Source: Massospora cicadina
Taxonomy: Eukaryota; Entomophthoromycota; Entomophthoromycetes; Entomophthorales; Entomophthoraceae
Reading direction: 5' to 3'
Assembly: GCA_022478985.1 (NCBI GenBank)
Contig: JAKSZP010004192.1
Span: 1-64,000, forward strand
DNA: 64,000 nucleotides
Shown: piece after piece, positions 22,547 to 33,166 of the stretch
Numbering within the stretch: position 1 is the stretch's first letter
How the letters are laid out: each line of letters opens with the position of its first letter
Notes under the pieces: generated by a model
Seen by the model: only the letters and a program-made list of their open reading frames with translations
Database searches by the model: none
Told to the model about the DNA's origin: nothing
Position numbers and translations under genes: made by a program

Positions 22547-23565
22547 TGTCAGAAATTCGACTTTGGGCTCTGCTAGTTGGCAGGCTAACCAGTATGAAGA
22601 TTGGTCAGCCCTTGCCGTTTTACCTTAGGCGTTGGGGCTAGTAGTGCCGACTAATCCTTGGCATGTCACCCGTGCCATTTTGGGGATCCCCTAGCCTAAA
22701 CTCCAACTAACAAAATAAATAATAAACTTATAAACAAAGGTAGAATAGGCAACATGAGATATTTATTGTTAGGAAAACGCCAGGTAATTAAACTATTTAC
22801 GAAAAGGGCTACTGCACCCATCGCTGACCTATTAGCTCTTCTGCTGGTTCTTCCAGCCAACCACTTCTCTTCATCTTCTACTTCTTCTTCTAAATTATCT
22901 CTTCCCTGGAGTCGACCCTCTCGCTCCATCCTTCCCAATGTCCAAATTAGTTTTGGCTCATCCTTGGCCTTAAGTCACCGGTGAGCCATATAAATAAATA
23001 ATCTAAATAGATGTCAAATTTGTATTCGACCTTAGAATTGATAATAATGCGCCGGATGCTTCTTTGGTTGCTTGCTTGACTTAGAATATCTTAGCATCTC
23101 GCCAACATCTATTCTCATCTTATCTTGGTAATAAATGAGGCACTGGAAACAACCTTGTCCACCTTGAACTCATAATTGTTGGATCCACTGTCATTGGATA
23201 ATCAGTACAGACAGTGAACATTTGAAGCAAATACATCAGCTTTCCGCCAGAAATCCCACAACTGACCACAATGGCAGTTGGCATCAAATACTAATTCCGC
23301 TGACTGATACCAATTGGATCATCCTCAGCTATTAGTGAGTGGTGATCCTTCTACTAATTTGGGGCCACCAATTGGCCCCAATCAAATTTAAATACCAAAC
23401 TTGGCAGAATACTAATCTCAGCTCAACCTAAATTGGGGAGCAACTAACCAGCAATTGAACCAAATAACACGAAATTCAGTCAATAAACCATTCCGCCAGG
23501 ATTGGCTATATCATTCCAAATAACGCTAAATCATTGGAGGATTCCATCTGGTTAAAATCACGACA
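22547..23565 (-). repeat. 5' LTR of element B
   Basis: 1019 bp, TG...CA ends, colinear with 18019-19037 over its whole length. Both copies hold the pyrimidine-rich run with repeated CTTCTT near 22870 and 18350. Confidence 0.9.
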
Positions 23566-23570
23566 CTCAT

Positions 23571-25079
23571 GACAATATTCGTCCCAGGATCTTGTTTACC
23601 CCAAATCAGGGTATATGACCCGCTGTCATATTCAGGATTCTTGGTCCAGTGTCCTTGATTTCCTGATTTTCTCATCATCCTAGACAGGAGACTCTTGCCA
23701 TCTTTGTTCATTTTGTGGCTCAATTAAATCACTTATTTTTATTTACCCTTGTTATTTCTTTCATAACCTCTTGGCTCAAGTCATTCCTAATTCTTCCCTT
23801 GGAGAGCTTATCCCATTAATTTTGAAATTAATTTTTTCTGAAATTGGAGTTTAATGTATTGTAGAGTTCATGATGTCAACTTCCATATAATTCTGATATC
23901 CCCCCTCTCTTCAAGCTCATATGTCAAATTTCAAGTCGCGATACCAGCAGCTCCTGAATAGTTTATCTGATTAAGACCTCCGTCTCTTCCAGAAGATGAG
24001 TCAGGATACTTGGGGAAACTCTTCTATGGTCCTTCCAGGACTCATACGCTTTGTCTGGTGCCAGCGGATGGTCCTTCCATCAAACTACTAAAACAGTAAC
24101 TAATCCCTCTGAAACCAGGCTGGCTATCATTTTGAGCAACTCTTGGCTGATTATTCCTCTGCTGTCAGTTCCAGAGTTGTATTTTGAAATTCTCCCGGAT
24201 TTGGCTCCTTTTGCTGATGCTCTGACCATCATCATAGATGCTCAGGAGATTATGCCAGTTGCTCTTAGTTACTCATTTCTTGCCAGGTCGGACCTGCTTC
24301 CTGAATTCCTCTTCTGACTTGGTCAATATTTAAAACCGCTGTTCTGGCTACTAAGCTCACCATTGGTAACATTATTCACTTTGAGCTCCCCTAGCTGAAC
24401 TCCAGGCCCATGTTACCAAGGCTTTGACACTAGCGCAGAATCCCTCTGATCTTGATAACATCCTGGATTGTGTACAACCGCTTATGCTCTTTGCTTTGCT
24501 GGCCAAGTTCTTCAAAGTTGGTCCATGAAGCTTCCAGCCTCACCTGGGTTCCACCTTTTGTTCAGCTTTAGCTTCTGAGAAGCCTGTAGTCATTGCTTGC
24601 AGGATGAAATCTGCTCCCTTCATGACTATCTCTTCTCCGGCGCTTCCCATTGGTATCTTCAGCTGATGGCGTTGATAGAGGGCATGATTTTGCAACCCCC
24701 ATAAAGCATCCCTTGTTTGTCGCCGGCCCATATGTCTGGTGTTCTTGATGAAGCCCATCTTCAGGCGCTCAAGACTAATCTTCCAGCTCTGGTGCCATAT
24801 CAGGATTACTCAGGGTCTTAGCTAATTGCCTCTTCTTATACTGTTGCTTTCCTCCCCACTCCAGGGTTTCACAATTGGCTTTATCTGACATCCAAATTCT
24901 TTTTCTAGTCACTTTTTTGCAGGGCTCTGTGTACGCTCAAAGATCATGGTTTTGTGTAGGTCTAGCCCTTGCTAGCATCCAATATCACATTAATTTCAAC
25001 GGGCTATTCATTCCTACCTTGTTCCATCCTCCCTCCCCCAAGAGGTGACATAGGCGGAATCATCCCTGTATTGAGGACA
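23571..25079. other. 3' non-coding part of element A with an unknown plus-strand frame
   Basis: This lies between the integrase end of A and the insertion point of B. No known domain is seen. A broken plus-strand frame at 23921-24700, antisense to the element, is listed separately. Confidence 0.5.
23921..24700 (+). pseudogene. unrecognised antisense reading frame in the 3' part of element A
   Basis: Protein-like stretches follow one another in changing frames: MSNFKSRYQQLLNSLSD from 23921, then 24051-24317 (88 codons with PELYFEILPDLAPFADALT and DAQEIMPVALSYSFLARSD), then ELQAHVTKALTLAQNPSDLD and NILDCVQPLMLFALLAKFFK near 24380-24520. It is helical and leucine-rich, with no motif I recognise. 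It lies between integrase and the 3' LTR and runs opposite to pol. It may be an extra antisense ORF of the element, an old insertion, or chance. Confidence 0.35.
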
Positions 25080-25429
25080 ATTAATAAAAAATAAAAATTA
25101 TAGAATTTATATTGGTTTTTTCTCTGTGCATTTTATAATAATTTTTTTCCAATATCTTTTATCAATTTTTTATGTTTATTCTTCTTTTTCCTATGGGACT
25201 TGACCTTGTTTTGGTTCAGCAGTCCATCTTTTTTATTTTTTCCCCCAAACTGGGTCCTGGGTACTTAAACCTGCCAGTTTTCTATGGTTCAGAGGTCCTT
25301 TTTTGGACTTGACCTAATCATCAGGACATGACCAACTTAATGGTTCATCAGTCCTTTGGGAACTCTTTTATTTTTTTCATCAATCCATCGCTTTGGATAC
25401 TTAGCGTGGACTCAACTCACAACTCTTCC
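25080..25429. repeat. GGTTCAG-type repeat region, left copy
   Basis: Contains TATGGTTCAGAGGTCC and several imperfect versions (TGGTTCATCAGTCC, TTGGTTCAGCAGTCC) with GGACTTGACC and CTGGGTCCTGGGTACTTAAA between them. The same arrangement recurs at 28130-28440, on the other side of the pol of element A. Confidence 0.6.
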
Positions 25430-28080
25430 ATCCAAGAGATTCTTGATGGAGTAGGCATCAGTCGCCACCTTGGCGATAACTTTGAACAGAAATGACCACA
25501 ATGCATCTAGTTTGTTTCTTCATATAAAACCATGCATATCACAATAGGCAACTCTTTCCCCTATTCAATATTCTGTTAAGGCTGGTCAGTTCTTATCATC
25601 CATCAATTTTACTCATATCCTTTTCTTTAAAGTTTTATTGAATTCTTGCAATTGCATATTAATCCAGATATTCATCAGTCAGTTCAAATATTGCTCAGTA
25701 CTCATCTCCAACGTAGGTTCCAACACCAAATATAAAATTGGTGTCAACGTGGCCTTTCTCCCATATGGCAATTTAAATGGCGTCTTTCCCATTGCTGTGT
25801 AATGATTAATATTGTAGGTGAACGTCATTAAACTCAGGTACGTTCCCCACGCAGACGTTCTTCCTGCAACTAGCTTCCTCAGTGTCACAGACAGGGTTCA
25901 ATTCACACGTTCTACCAGTCCATTTGTCTCTGTCTGGTAAGGTACTGACACGACTCTTCTGATCCCCATTATCTCATTTAATCTCAGGATCACATGATAT
26001 GTGAATTTGGTCCCATTGTTGCTAAGCAGGATTTGCGGACATCCATGCAGGTATAATACTTGATCCAGGATGAACCTCGCAGTACTGGTAGCATCTACTT
26101 TTGTTAGGGCCTTCATCTCGACCCATCTCATCAGATGGTCGATGGCAACTATAATGTACTTGACTCCCCCTGCGCTCATCATCAGCGGTCTCATCTCATC
26201 AATGGACACCGTGTGCCAGGCAAATCCAGGGCGGACCAGTTGGTATCCAGTTGTATTCTTATATGGTTTCTGCAGCTGGCACTCCACCCATCAAGCCAGA
26301 TAGTCTGTGACATTTTAGTTGATGTAATCCCAGTAATAGTACTGGCAAATATGGTTGGTTGTTTTCCTCAGGCCTCCATGCCCGACAACCATGTGAGCTG
26401 CTTGCACTATAGCTTCTATTTCCAACAGATTCAGGAATGATTAACCACTTCCCATCAATTGTCTTAAACACTTGTCCATCCATGGTCTCAGCGTTTTTCA
26501 TGACTTTCCGAAGCTCACCTTAGATTTCTTGGGGCTCATTCTCAATTTTTCCTTCAACCATTCTCTGGAATAGCTCATCCACCTGCGGGTATACCAACTG
26601 GACTATTGACAACTGCAATAAGCCATCCGCGTTCTGATGAGAAGCTCCCACTCAGTGGAATATCTCATAATCATAAGCCTGAAGCTTAAATGCCCATCAG
26701 GCTAGTCATCCTTCCAGTTCTCTTAGATTATGCAGCCAACGCAGTGAAGAGTGGTCTGTCACCACCTTAAACTGTGTTCCATGGATGTACAACCAAAAAT
26801 GCTTGCATGCATAAAGGACTGCAAGGCATTCCCACTAAGTCATGGTGTAGTTCCTCTCAGCGGCTGAGAGTGTCCAGCTCACATACACCATCAGATGTTT
26901 TTCTCCAAGTTCGTCTACTTGGCTTAGTATGGCGCTAATCGCCATCAACAAAGCATTGGTTTGAATAGTAAACTCCCAATTAAAATTTGGGTATTTCAGA
27001 ATTGGCAAGTCTAGTAAATACTGGCATAATTCATCAAAGGAGTCCTGGGCCTCTTCATTCCATATGAACCCTTTTTTCAGATTCTTCAATAAATGGAATA
27101 ATGGCTCAGCTATTCAGGTGAAGTCCCAAATAAAACTTCTATAGTATCTGACCATCTCAAGGAACGCTTGGATGTCTTGGACACTCTTCAGTACAGCCAT
27201 CCATTCTATGGCTGATATCTTCTGGGTTTGTGGCTGCAATCCACTGGAGTTGATTACAAATCCCAGGTATTCCAACTCTTTCTTAGAGAAATGGCACTTC
27301 CTTGGCTTGATCTTCAGTTTAGCTATAGACAGTCGCTTGAATACTTCTTCCAAGTGGTGTAGGTGATCAGTAAACGTTCTAGTGAACACGTTGATATTGT
27401 CCAGATATACCAGGACGCATGATAACTTCAAGTCACTCAATATTGCATCCATGGCCCTTTGAAACGTTGCAGCCACATTACATAGACCCTGGGGCATCCT
27501 CGTCAGTTGATATAGCCCCTGCGCGGTAAAAATCGCGCATTTTTCCTGGTCTTCTTTTTGGTAAGTCAATATGCCAATATCCCAAGATTAGATCCATCGC
27601 GGAGAAATACTTTACTTCTCCTAAACAATCTAGTGCATTGTCGATCCTTGGTAGGGGATACAAATCCTTCTTCATAACCTTATTCAGCCTTCAGTAGTTA
27701 ATCACCACCCAGTTGGATCCATCCTTTTTCTTCACAATCAGAATTGGACTCGCCCAGGGGCTTGACAATGGAACTAGAAGCCCATACTTCACTAGTTTGC
27801 TGATTTCATCCTCCACTACTGCTTCAGCGGCTTTTAATTGTTGGATCAATATCATCTTGATAGGAAAGTTTTCCCCAGTGTCACCCCTTGTGGATAACAT
27901 CTCATGTGAATCCCAAATTGTGGTCATCCTGAGAAAACACTTCCTGATACTTTTTGAATAGTTTGAGCATCTCCTCTTGCTGGCCTTCCAAGAGATCAGT
28001 GAGCTGCTCTCAATCAACCAATAGGTTGATGCTTTTGGTTACCCCAGCTGGTAACCCCATAGCATCAAGAGTGGAATTTC
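25430..28080 (-). pseudogene. pol of element A: RT, RNase H, integrase
   Basis: On the minus strand: pre-RT linker and RT start from about 28080 (INLLVD-type sequence, then WASPILIVKKKDGSNWVVINY). 27675-27114 holds the RT palm, where the catalytic motif reads YLDN (CVLVYLDNINVF), so the second Asp is lost. 27089-26835 holds RNase H (IQTNALLMAISAILSQ), where the first catalytic Asp appears as Asn. Integrase spans about 26440-25430, with HTVSIDEMRPL, LLSNNGTKFTYH and TNGLVERVN, and ends in a GPY/F-like stretch (KLDALW...FKVIAKV). Stops interrupt all parts. Gag and protease survive only as traces to the right. Confidence 0.88.
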
Positions 28081-28129
28081 CTCCATTTGGCCATCAAAGT
28101 TTCTTGCCGCTTCTTAGGTCTGAAACTCA

Positions 28130-28440
28130 TAGACCATAAAAATCAATATTTTATACTTTTTATATTTTTTATATTTTTTTTTGTATTTTTCTTTTGCAAT
28201 GGGACTTGCAACCTACAAAAAGGTTCAGAGGTGCTTCTTATCCCTCTCATCCAAACTGGGTCCTAGGTACTTAAAGCTACCAGTTATCATGGTTCAAAAT
28301 CTTATCCTCTTAATATTTAACCAACCATTTGGTTCAGTAATCCTCTTCTAGGACTTGACCAAAATCTCAGGACATAACCATTTAATGGTTCAGAGGTCCG
28401 CTGGAAACATTGCAAATATTTTCTATTAGGCTCAATACTT
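28130..28440. repeat. GGTTCAG-type repeat region, right copy
   Basis: ATGGTTCAGAGGTCC, TTGGTTCAGTAATCC, AAGGTTCAGAGGTGC and CTGGGTCCTAGGTACTTAAA appear in the same order as at 25080-25429. The complement, GGACCTCTGAACC, occurs twice in the solo LTR at 34278-34977, which suggests insertion of pieces of that LTR family. Confidence 0.6.
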
Positions 28441-29292
28441 TTAATTAGTATTGACCTTCCTCACTATATGACCAGCAGCGCTGTTTCTTCTTGTATAGGC
28501 TATACTTGCCAACTTTTTGCAATACTATTGAATATTAGGCCTTTAATCCCAACTGGTTATTCGTCCAAAAGGTCCTAATTTCATCTCTTATTTTGGCAAC
28601 CGATGCTTTGGGTCCTCTTATCTCATTAGCCAACAGCTTTGTCCAATTGTCCAGATTGTTTTACTTTTGGAAATGATTTTCAGCCTTCGTGGCTATCCTT
28701 AATTACACAGGTCGTTCTGGCCTCGTTATATACATCCAATTTTTCCTGAATTGATGAACTCGTCTCCAGTAACTTCTTATCATTGGTTGAGTGTTATTGA
28801 TTCAGATGATTTTCTCCACTGTCTTGTATTCATTTCCTGTTTTTGTCTTCATATCTTCATTGATATGGCAATACAATTCTCCAGATTATTTGCTTCCTAT
28901 TCATCCAATGCCTCATCTAAACACTCTCCTCAGGACTATTTAAAGCGGATTCAATTTCAACCTGAGTTGATCCTGCTGTTTCTCAGGACTATTTCCAGCG
29001 GACCCAATTTCAACCCAAGTTGGCCCTGCTGATACTCTTCATCTTAAGTAGATGTCCGGTGGAACTGGTTTCCTTGCAGCACTAGATAGTTCCGCATCTA
29101 GGCTGCAAGTCCTTTTCCCTGAACTGGAGTATCTTCATTTTGCTTCACTTGGAGCTCCACTTCTGAGCTGGGTGAACACCACTGAATGTGATCCTCTTCA
29201 CGTTCTATCTTCAATACTTCCTTCAGAAGCAATTTCCAAATTTGGAAACATCTCCATAGAACATCATTTTCTATATTCTTCAACTCAACTAA
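28441..29292 (-). pseudogene. gag remnant of element A
   Basis: On the minus strand, near 29100-29040, KRTCSLDAELSSAARKPVP matches KRARCLDKELSRAAEKPVL of the Gag tail of element C1, which lies just after its zinc knuckle. The capsid and knuckle that should separate this tail from the primer site are missing: only about 180 bp lie between. Gag has suffered a large internal deletion. The rest up to the GGTTCAG repeats has no readable protease. Confidence 0.6.
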
Positions 29293-29309
29293 CCCTGTAG
29301 TGAGCACCA
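29293..29309 (-). other. primer-binding site of element A
   Basis: The minus strand reads TGGTGCTCACTACAGGG three bases from the LTR. It is complementary to a tRNA ending AGTGAGC-A-CCA preceded by T-stem CCTGT. Confidence 0.8.
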
Positions 29310-29312
29310 AAA

Positions 29313-30444
29313 TGTAAAAATTTACTTAAGTTGTTATTGGCAAGCAACCTTAGTAACCTTTTTACTACGCAGGTTTGGTTTCCTCATGCATTTTGTCACG
29401 TTATATAGTAGAATGAATTATTAATTGATAATAGTATGAAGACTATTATCCATAGTTGAATATGAATTATAACTTGGCCAATGATCAGCCAGTATTCCCA
29501 ATTAAATACTTGTAATGTCATACTCGCAGGGATTCGTTCCCTTGCCCTGTTCAACCTGAATTCACTGAGATACCCCAGTAACAGTCTTTTCAGTCCAACA
29601 CACAGTTGGCAGCCATCCACAATTATGACTCCTTCTTCTCTAGATCCCCGCTCAGATCTTTACTCTTTTCTCTAAGAGTCTTCCAATTATTGCACACAGC
29701 AATAGTATTCTTGATACAGAACAGCACAATGGAAGCTGATGATATTTTACTCTTTAAACTATATCCTTAATGGATAATTTTTTATTATCTAACTAACTAA
29801 CTGTTTTTTATTATAGTGAACCCTAGGGAATATATAGTGGGGAATTTGGCTGTCTAACCATTGATTGAAACCTCTTCAATGAAACGGCAGCTGTTGCTGT
29901 TGAATCACCCATCCTGATCTCAGCAGTGATGGTCTTCCTCATCCTGGCTAGTATTCCATCATTGAACATCCTTGAGACCTAATCAGAAAGAGTCAGAAAA
30001 CATATCCCTAACATTTTACTCTTGATCCAAGCAAACCAACCATAATTGGCTAGCGATCTGTTTAGTTAATGGGACTTGTTACCCATTAAGGCAGGTCGTG
30101 CACCAACCAATCAATTCACTAGTTTCAGGCGGCATCACTCGCCTTGCAACTTGCTATTCATTCCAATCATTCAGTGATAAAACCCAACTGATCCTAATTT
30201 GTACACCTTATAGTTAATCACTATCAGATGCCCCTATTTCGTTGGCAACTCTGCCCAATGAGATTTTAAGTATTCATCCAGATCAATTCCCAATGGATAG
30301 AACAGGCAAATATTCCATAATCCCCCGAACATAGTTACTCCAAATCTTGAGCCAACTGATTTCCAATTCACTTCGCCTTAGGAATTTTCCACTAGCGATA
30401 CCAGGTAATCTAGAAGGCTGGGAATATGGGCAAAAATCCCAACA
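29313..30444 (-). repeat. 5' LTR of element A
   Basis: 1132 bp, starting (minus) TGTTGGGATTTTTGCCC and ending AAATTTTTACA. It pairs with 16653-17786 and is followed on the outside by GGTAT. Confidence 0.9.
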
Positions 30445-30449
30445 GGTAT

Positions 30450-30954
30450 CCTCTCTCTACAGAGTTCTCATTGGTGTATTTTATAGTTACTAAGCAGCCA
30501 TTAAGATTGGTATAATACTGGCAGAATCTTCCAATTACGCTGGGGAAGCAAGTGAATATTATTGGATGGTATTTTCACATAAAATCGATACACCAAAGTA
30601 ATTTAATTCCACCAAAGGTACTCAAATCACTGGCATCTGGCCATAAAAATCTTAATAGTCCCTTTTACCAATATTTTAAGTCAACGCGGGGTAAAAAGCA
30701 TATGAATGCTACTCTGACATGAGAGGAGAATAACTGATTGAAGCCATGGCACTGCTAGTCAATAATATAAGGGAATGAGGTTCATAATGTGGGTTTTAAG
30801 GATTTGATCACTAATACAATGGTTGGGTATCATCTACATATAGAAACCTGAGCCTCGTGCCAAAACAGGTACTAAGATGGAATTAAATCCTCTTTCTAAT
30901 CTCAGTTGAATATACAATTAGGTATAGATATAACTGATGGTTGATCAAACCATT
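30450..30954. other. no gene recognised
   Basis: Host sequence resumed after the target duplication of element A. Stops in all frames; it probably holds 5' sequence of element D, whose 5' LTR I cannot find. Confidence 0.4.
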
Positions 30955-31480
30955 TACAACACCATCTAAAAGAATGCCACACTTGGGAACAGGTCCAGAC
31001 CGCCTTAGTCCAAGAGTTTGGCAGCAACCAAGCTCAGGCCAATCAAAAACAAGCATTCATGGGTATTCATCTGGATAAAGGAGAGAGCTATGTGGAGTTC
31101 ACCAGCTGTTTCTACACCCAATCGCAGCCTTTAGTAACTACAAATAACATTACCTTGGACAACGCAATAACCAATTTCATCTCCAAGTTGGGGTCTTATC
31201 CTGATGTTCAAATGCAAATGATCATCCAGAAGATTGGCTTTACTAACTTTTGAGAAATTAATAAAATGCTTAGCAAGATCACTGTGTTGATCCTACACCC
31301 TAAGGCCACCACCTCTGTCTCCTCTAACTGTCCTCAGGCCCATGACATCAAGAACCAGAAAAATCCTTGACCCCAATGTACTTACTGCAATGGCATACAT
31401 CACAGCGCCAAGACTTGCTGGAAATGACTTGCCAAAGAGGTGGGAAAAGGGACGTCAGTATGAAGGATGAGGCGCTACAT
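30955..31480 (+). pseudogene. gag of element D
   Basis: A capsid-like frame reads TALVQEFGSNQAQANQKQAF, then the open stretch 31059-31253 (MGIHLDKGESYVEFTSCFYT ... KLGSYPDVQMQMIIQKIGFT). This matches the helical C-terminal half of Ty3 capsid, where the chain gathers at a FxxxF/Y...L pattern. A frameshift and stop follow, then an intact CCHC knuckle at 31377-31418. Gag forms the cytoplasmic virus-like particle that packages the element RNA. The N-terminal third is not recognisable. Confidence 0.65.
31377..31418 (+). other. zinc knuckle CTYCNGIHHSAKTC
   Basis: Cys-x2-Cys-x4-His-x4-Cys with all four ligands kept. Confidence 0.8.
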
Positions 31481-31639
31481 GCTGACATCCCTACCACGCC
31501 TCAAGAATCATCCATGTCCTTTAACAAACCTGGATCTATTGTACCTGAAGAAGTTTTGGTACATGTTGATAATTAAGAACTTGATACTGCTTTATCTTCT
31601 TCTGATGAGTCTCCCAGGTTTCTCATGATACCTCCACAG

Positions 31640-32480
31640 TTTGGGAGTCTAATTACCACGTTGCTGTTAGAGTTTATAAAGATCCAGTTCTTTCCATGAT
31701 TGACAGAAGTTCCCCCATGAATGTTATTTCATCCAAATTGATGAAAAATATGAAAATTGCTCCGAATTTGCCATTACATGAAATATGGCATGGCCAGAAC
31801 AAAGTGTACACAGTCCATAGGAAGCTTATTCTTCCCTACCTATCTGATTTGGAAAGCTTTTTGTAAATAGCCCCGCTGTTGCAATGGATAATCTGAGCTA
31901 TGAACTTCTTCTTAGAACTCAGTTTATATGATAATACTACGTGGTAGTATATTATGATGAATGATTTTTATCCCTGATGGGATATTGGATTCACATAATA
32001 TTTGAGGCCTCGCGCAACTCTAAAGCGAAAGTCAAAGCTTGGGCTTGCCTATTAGAGAGTGGGAACCAAATCAATCAAATGATGTATCCTGCAAGGGGCT
32101 CACGAGTACAGCTGTCTCTGACTGCTATTGATGGCCACAAAGACATGCCAGTCTATTTTCCTAAGCTGACCACTATATCTCCGAAGTCCCAAGATATTGT
32201 CAATACCCAGTCCACGTTAACATCCCCTCTAGATGCCTGCTAGAGATCTGAGGTCTAGATAACACATCTACCAAAGAGGTCTTAACATGTTTGGGAATTT
32301 AAGATCCCGCTCATGCCAGATCCATATTGGTGTTGTTGACTAACCTTACTGACAAACCTTGGAACGTGGTTTTAATAGTCCATCGCATATGTTTACCTTC
32401 TACCAGTAGAGGCTGTCAATGAAATCTTCATTTTCATAAGTCTAAGGGATTTTGGTTTGGAAATGTCCCCATCAGTGGCT
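31640..32480 (+). pseudogene. protease and PR-RT linker of element D
   Basis: VLSMIDRSSPMNVISSKLMK at 31680-31740 fits a retropepsin active-site region in which DSG has become DRS. PNLPLHEIWHGQN follows, as in the protease of C1 (PDLEHKREYGTAR). At 32330-32400 LTDKPWNVV matches the post-protease segment of C1 (LSEKS). Most of the protease flap and C-terminal half have decayed, and several stops lie within. Confidence 0.55.
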
Positions 32481-32559
32481 CTAGTTGACACCTCTATTGG
32501 ATAGGAGCTCACTGGAGAACAACAGCGCCAATTTGCAAGGATTACTGGAGGAATACTCA

Positions 32560-33166
32560 GACCATTTTTCAGCATTGACCTACAACTTTGGGAAAATGAG
32601 TGGGAATCTACATCATATGGAGTCTGGGGGAGCTCCTCCATTTCAATTCCAACCTTACTAGAAAAGTAAGGTTGAGGAAGCCCAGGTGTCATTAGATCTC
32701 AAACAATTACTTGAAGCCAGACTATTGGTTCCAAAGAAGGATAATAGTCATTGGGTGGTGATGGACTACTGCCAGCTCAACTCCATTACCAATAAAAACA
32801 GTTATCCTTAGCCAGAATTTGATGACTCACTCTGCTTGCTTGCTGGGTCATAATACTTTTCTGCAATGGATCTTTCTAGCGAATATTGTCAAGTGGAGCT
32901 CGCCTCCAAAGTCTGAGTCAAGCATGCACTTATAGCTGACAAAGGGCTATTCGACTCTACAAGGATTTCAGGGATTTTAATGCGCCAGCCACCTTCCAAC
33001 GTGTCATGGATGGGATCCTCAAGGACTTGAAGTTATCATGTGACCTTGTATATTTTGATAAATATCACTGTATCCAGGAAAACTTTCAATGGTCATGTGG
33101 AGCACCTTCACGAAGTCTTCAATTGACTTAGGAAGGCTTCAATAAAACTCAAACTCTCAAAGTCTC
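32560..33166 (+). pseudogene. RT N-terminal part of element D
   Basis: KVEEAQVSLDLKQLLEARLL, VPKKDNSHWVVMDYCQLNSI, YFSAMDLSSEYCQVELA, KDLKLSCD-type sequence (as shifted frames around 33020-33060) and HVEHLHEVFN follow in the order of a Ty3 RT. The YLDD position reads as decayed YILI. The region stops at KLKLSK, where the solo LTR begins at 33167; the RT thumb resumes after 35019. Confidence 0.75.

Larger units (their letters stand above)
18019..23565 (-). mobile_element. Ty3/gypsy-derived element B, nested in A
   Basis: It is bounded by LTRs of exactly 1019 bp each and flanked by CTCAT on both sides (18014-18018 and 23566-23570). On the minus strand it reads 5' LTR, primer-binding site, a non-coding unit of about 175 bp, a polypurine-like tract followed by the first 50 bp of the LTR, then RT, RNase H and integrase, then a second copy of the non-coding unit, polypurine tract and 3' LTR. 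No gag or protease is present. It is thus a defective or non-autonomous element that carries pol, younger than element A, which it interrupts. Confidence 0.88.
16653..30444 (-). mobile_element. Ty3/gypsy LTR retrotransposon A, full span with nested element B
   Basis: It is bounded by two minus-oriented LTRs of nearly equal length (1134 and 1132 bp) and flanked by GGTAT on both sides (16648-16652 and 30445-30449), an exact 5-bp target duplication. Reading on the minus strand the order is 5' LTR, primer-binding site (29309-29293), gag remnant, RT, RNase H, integrase, a long non-coding 3' part, polypurine tract and 3' LTR. Element B inserted into the 3' part. The two LTRs are about 92% alike by eye, and differences are mainly transitions, so the insertion is old and decayed mostly by C-to-T change. 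Confidence 0.9.

Noticed and set aside
22696..22938. 80-codon minus-strand frame in the B 5' LTR as an LTR-encoded protein
   Set aside because: The matching stretch in the 3' LTR of the same element does not give an equally long frame, and there is no motif.
30445..30470. purine-rich (minus strand) stretch outside the 5' LTR of element A, as a polypurine tract of a further tandem element
   Set aside because: It starts with the exact GGTAT target duplication found at 16648, so it is flanking DNA; the purine richness is coincidental.
32330..32400. dUTPase-like motif in element D
   Set aside because: LTDKPWNVV first looked like dUTPase motif 3 but aligns better with the PR-RT linker of C1 (VLLANLSEKS), so no dUTPase is claimed for D.
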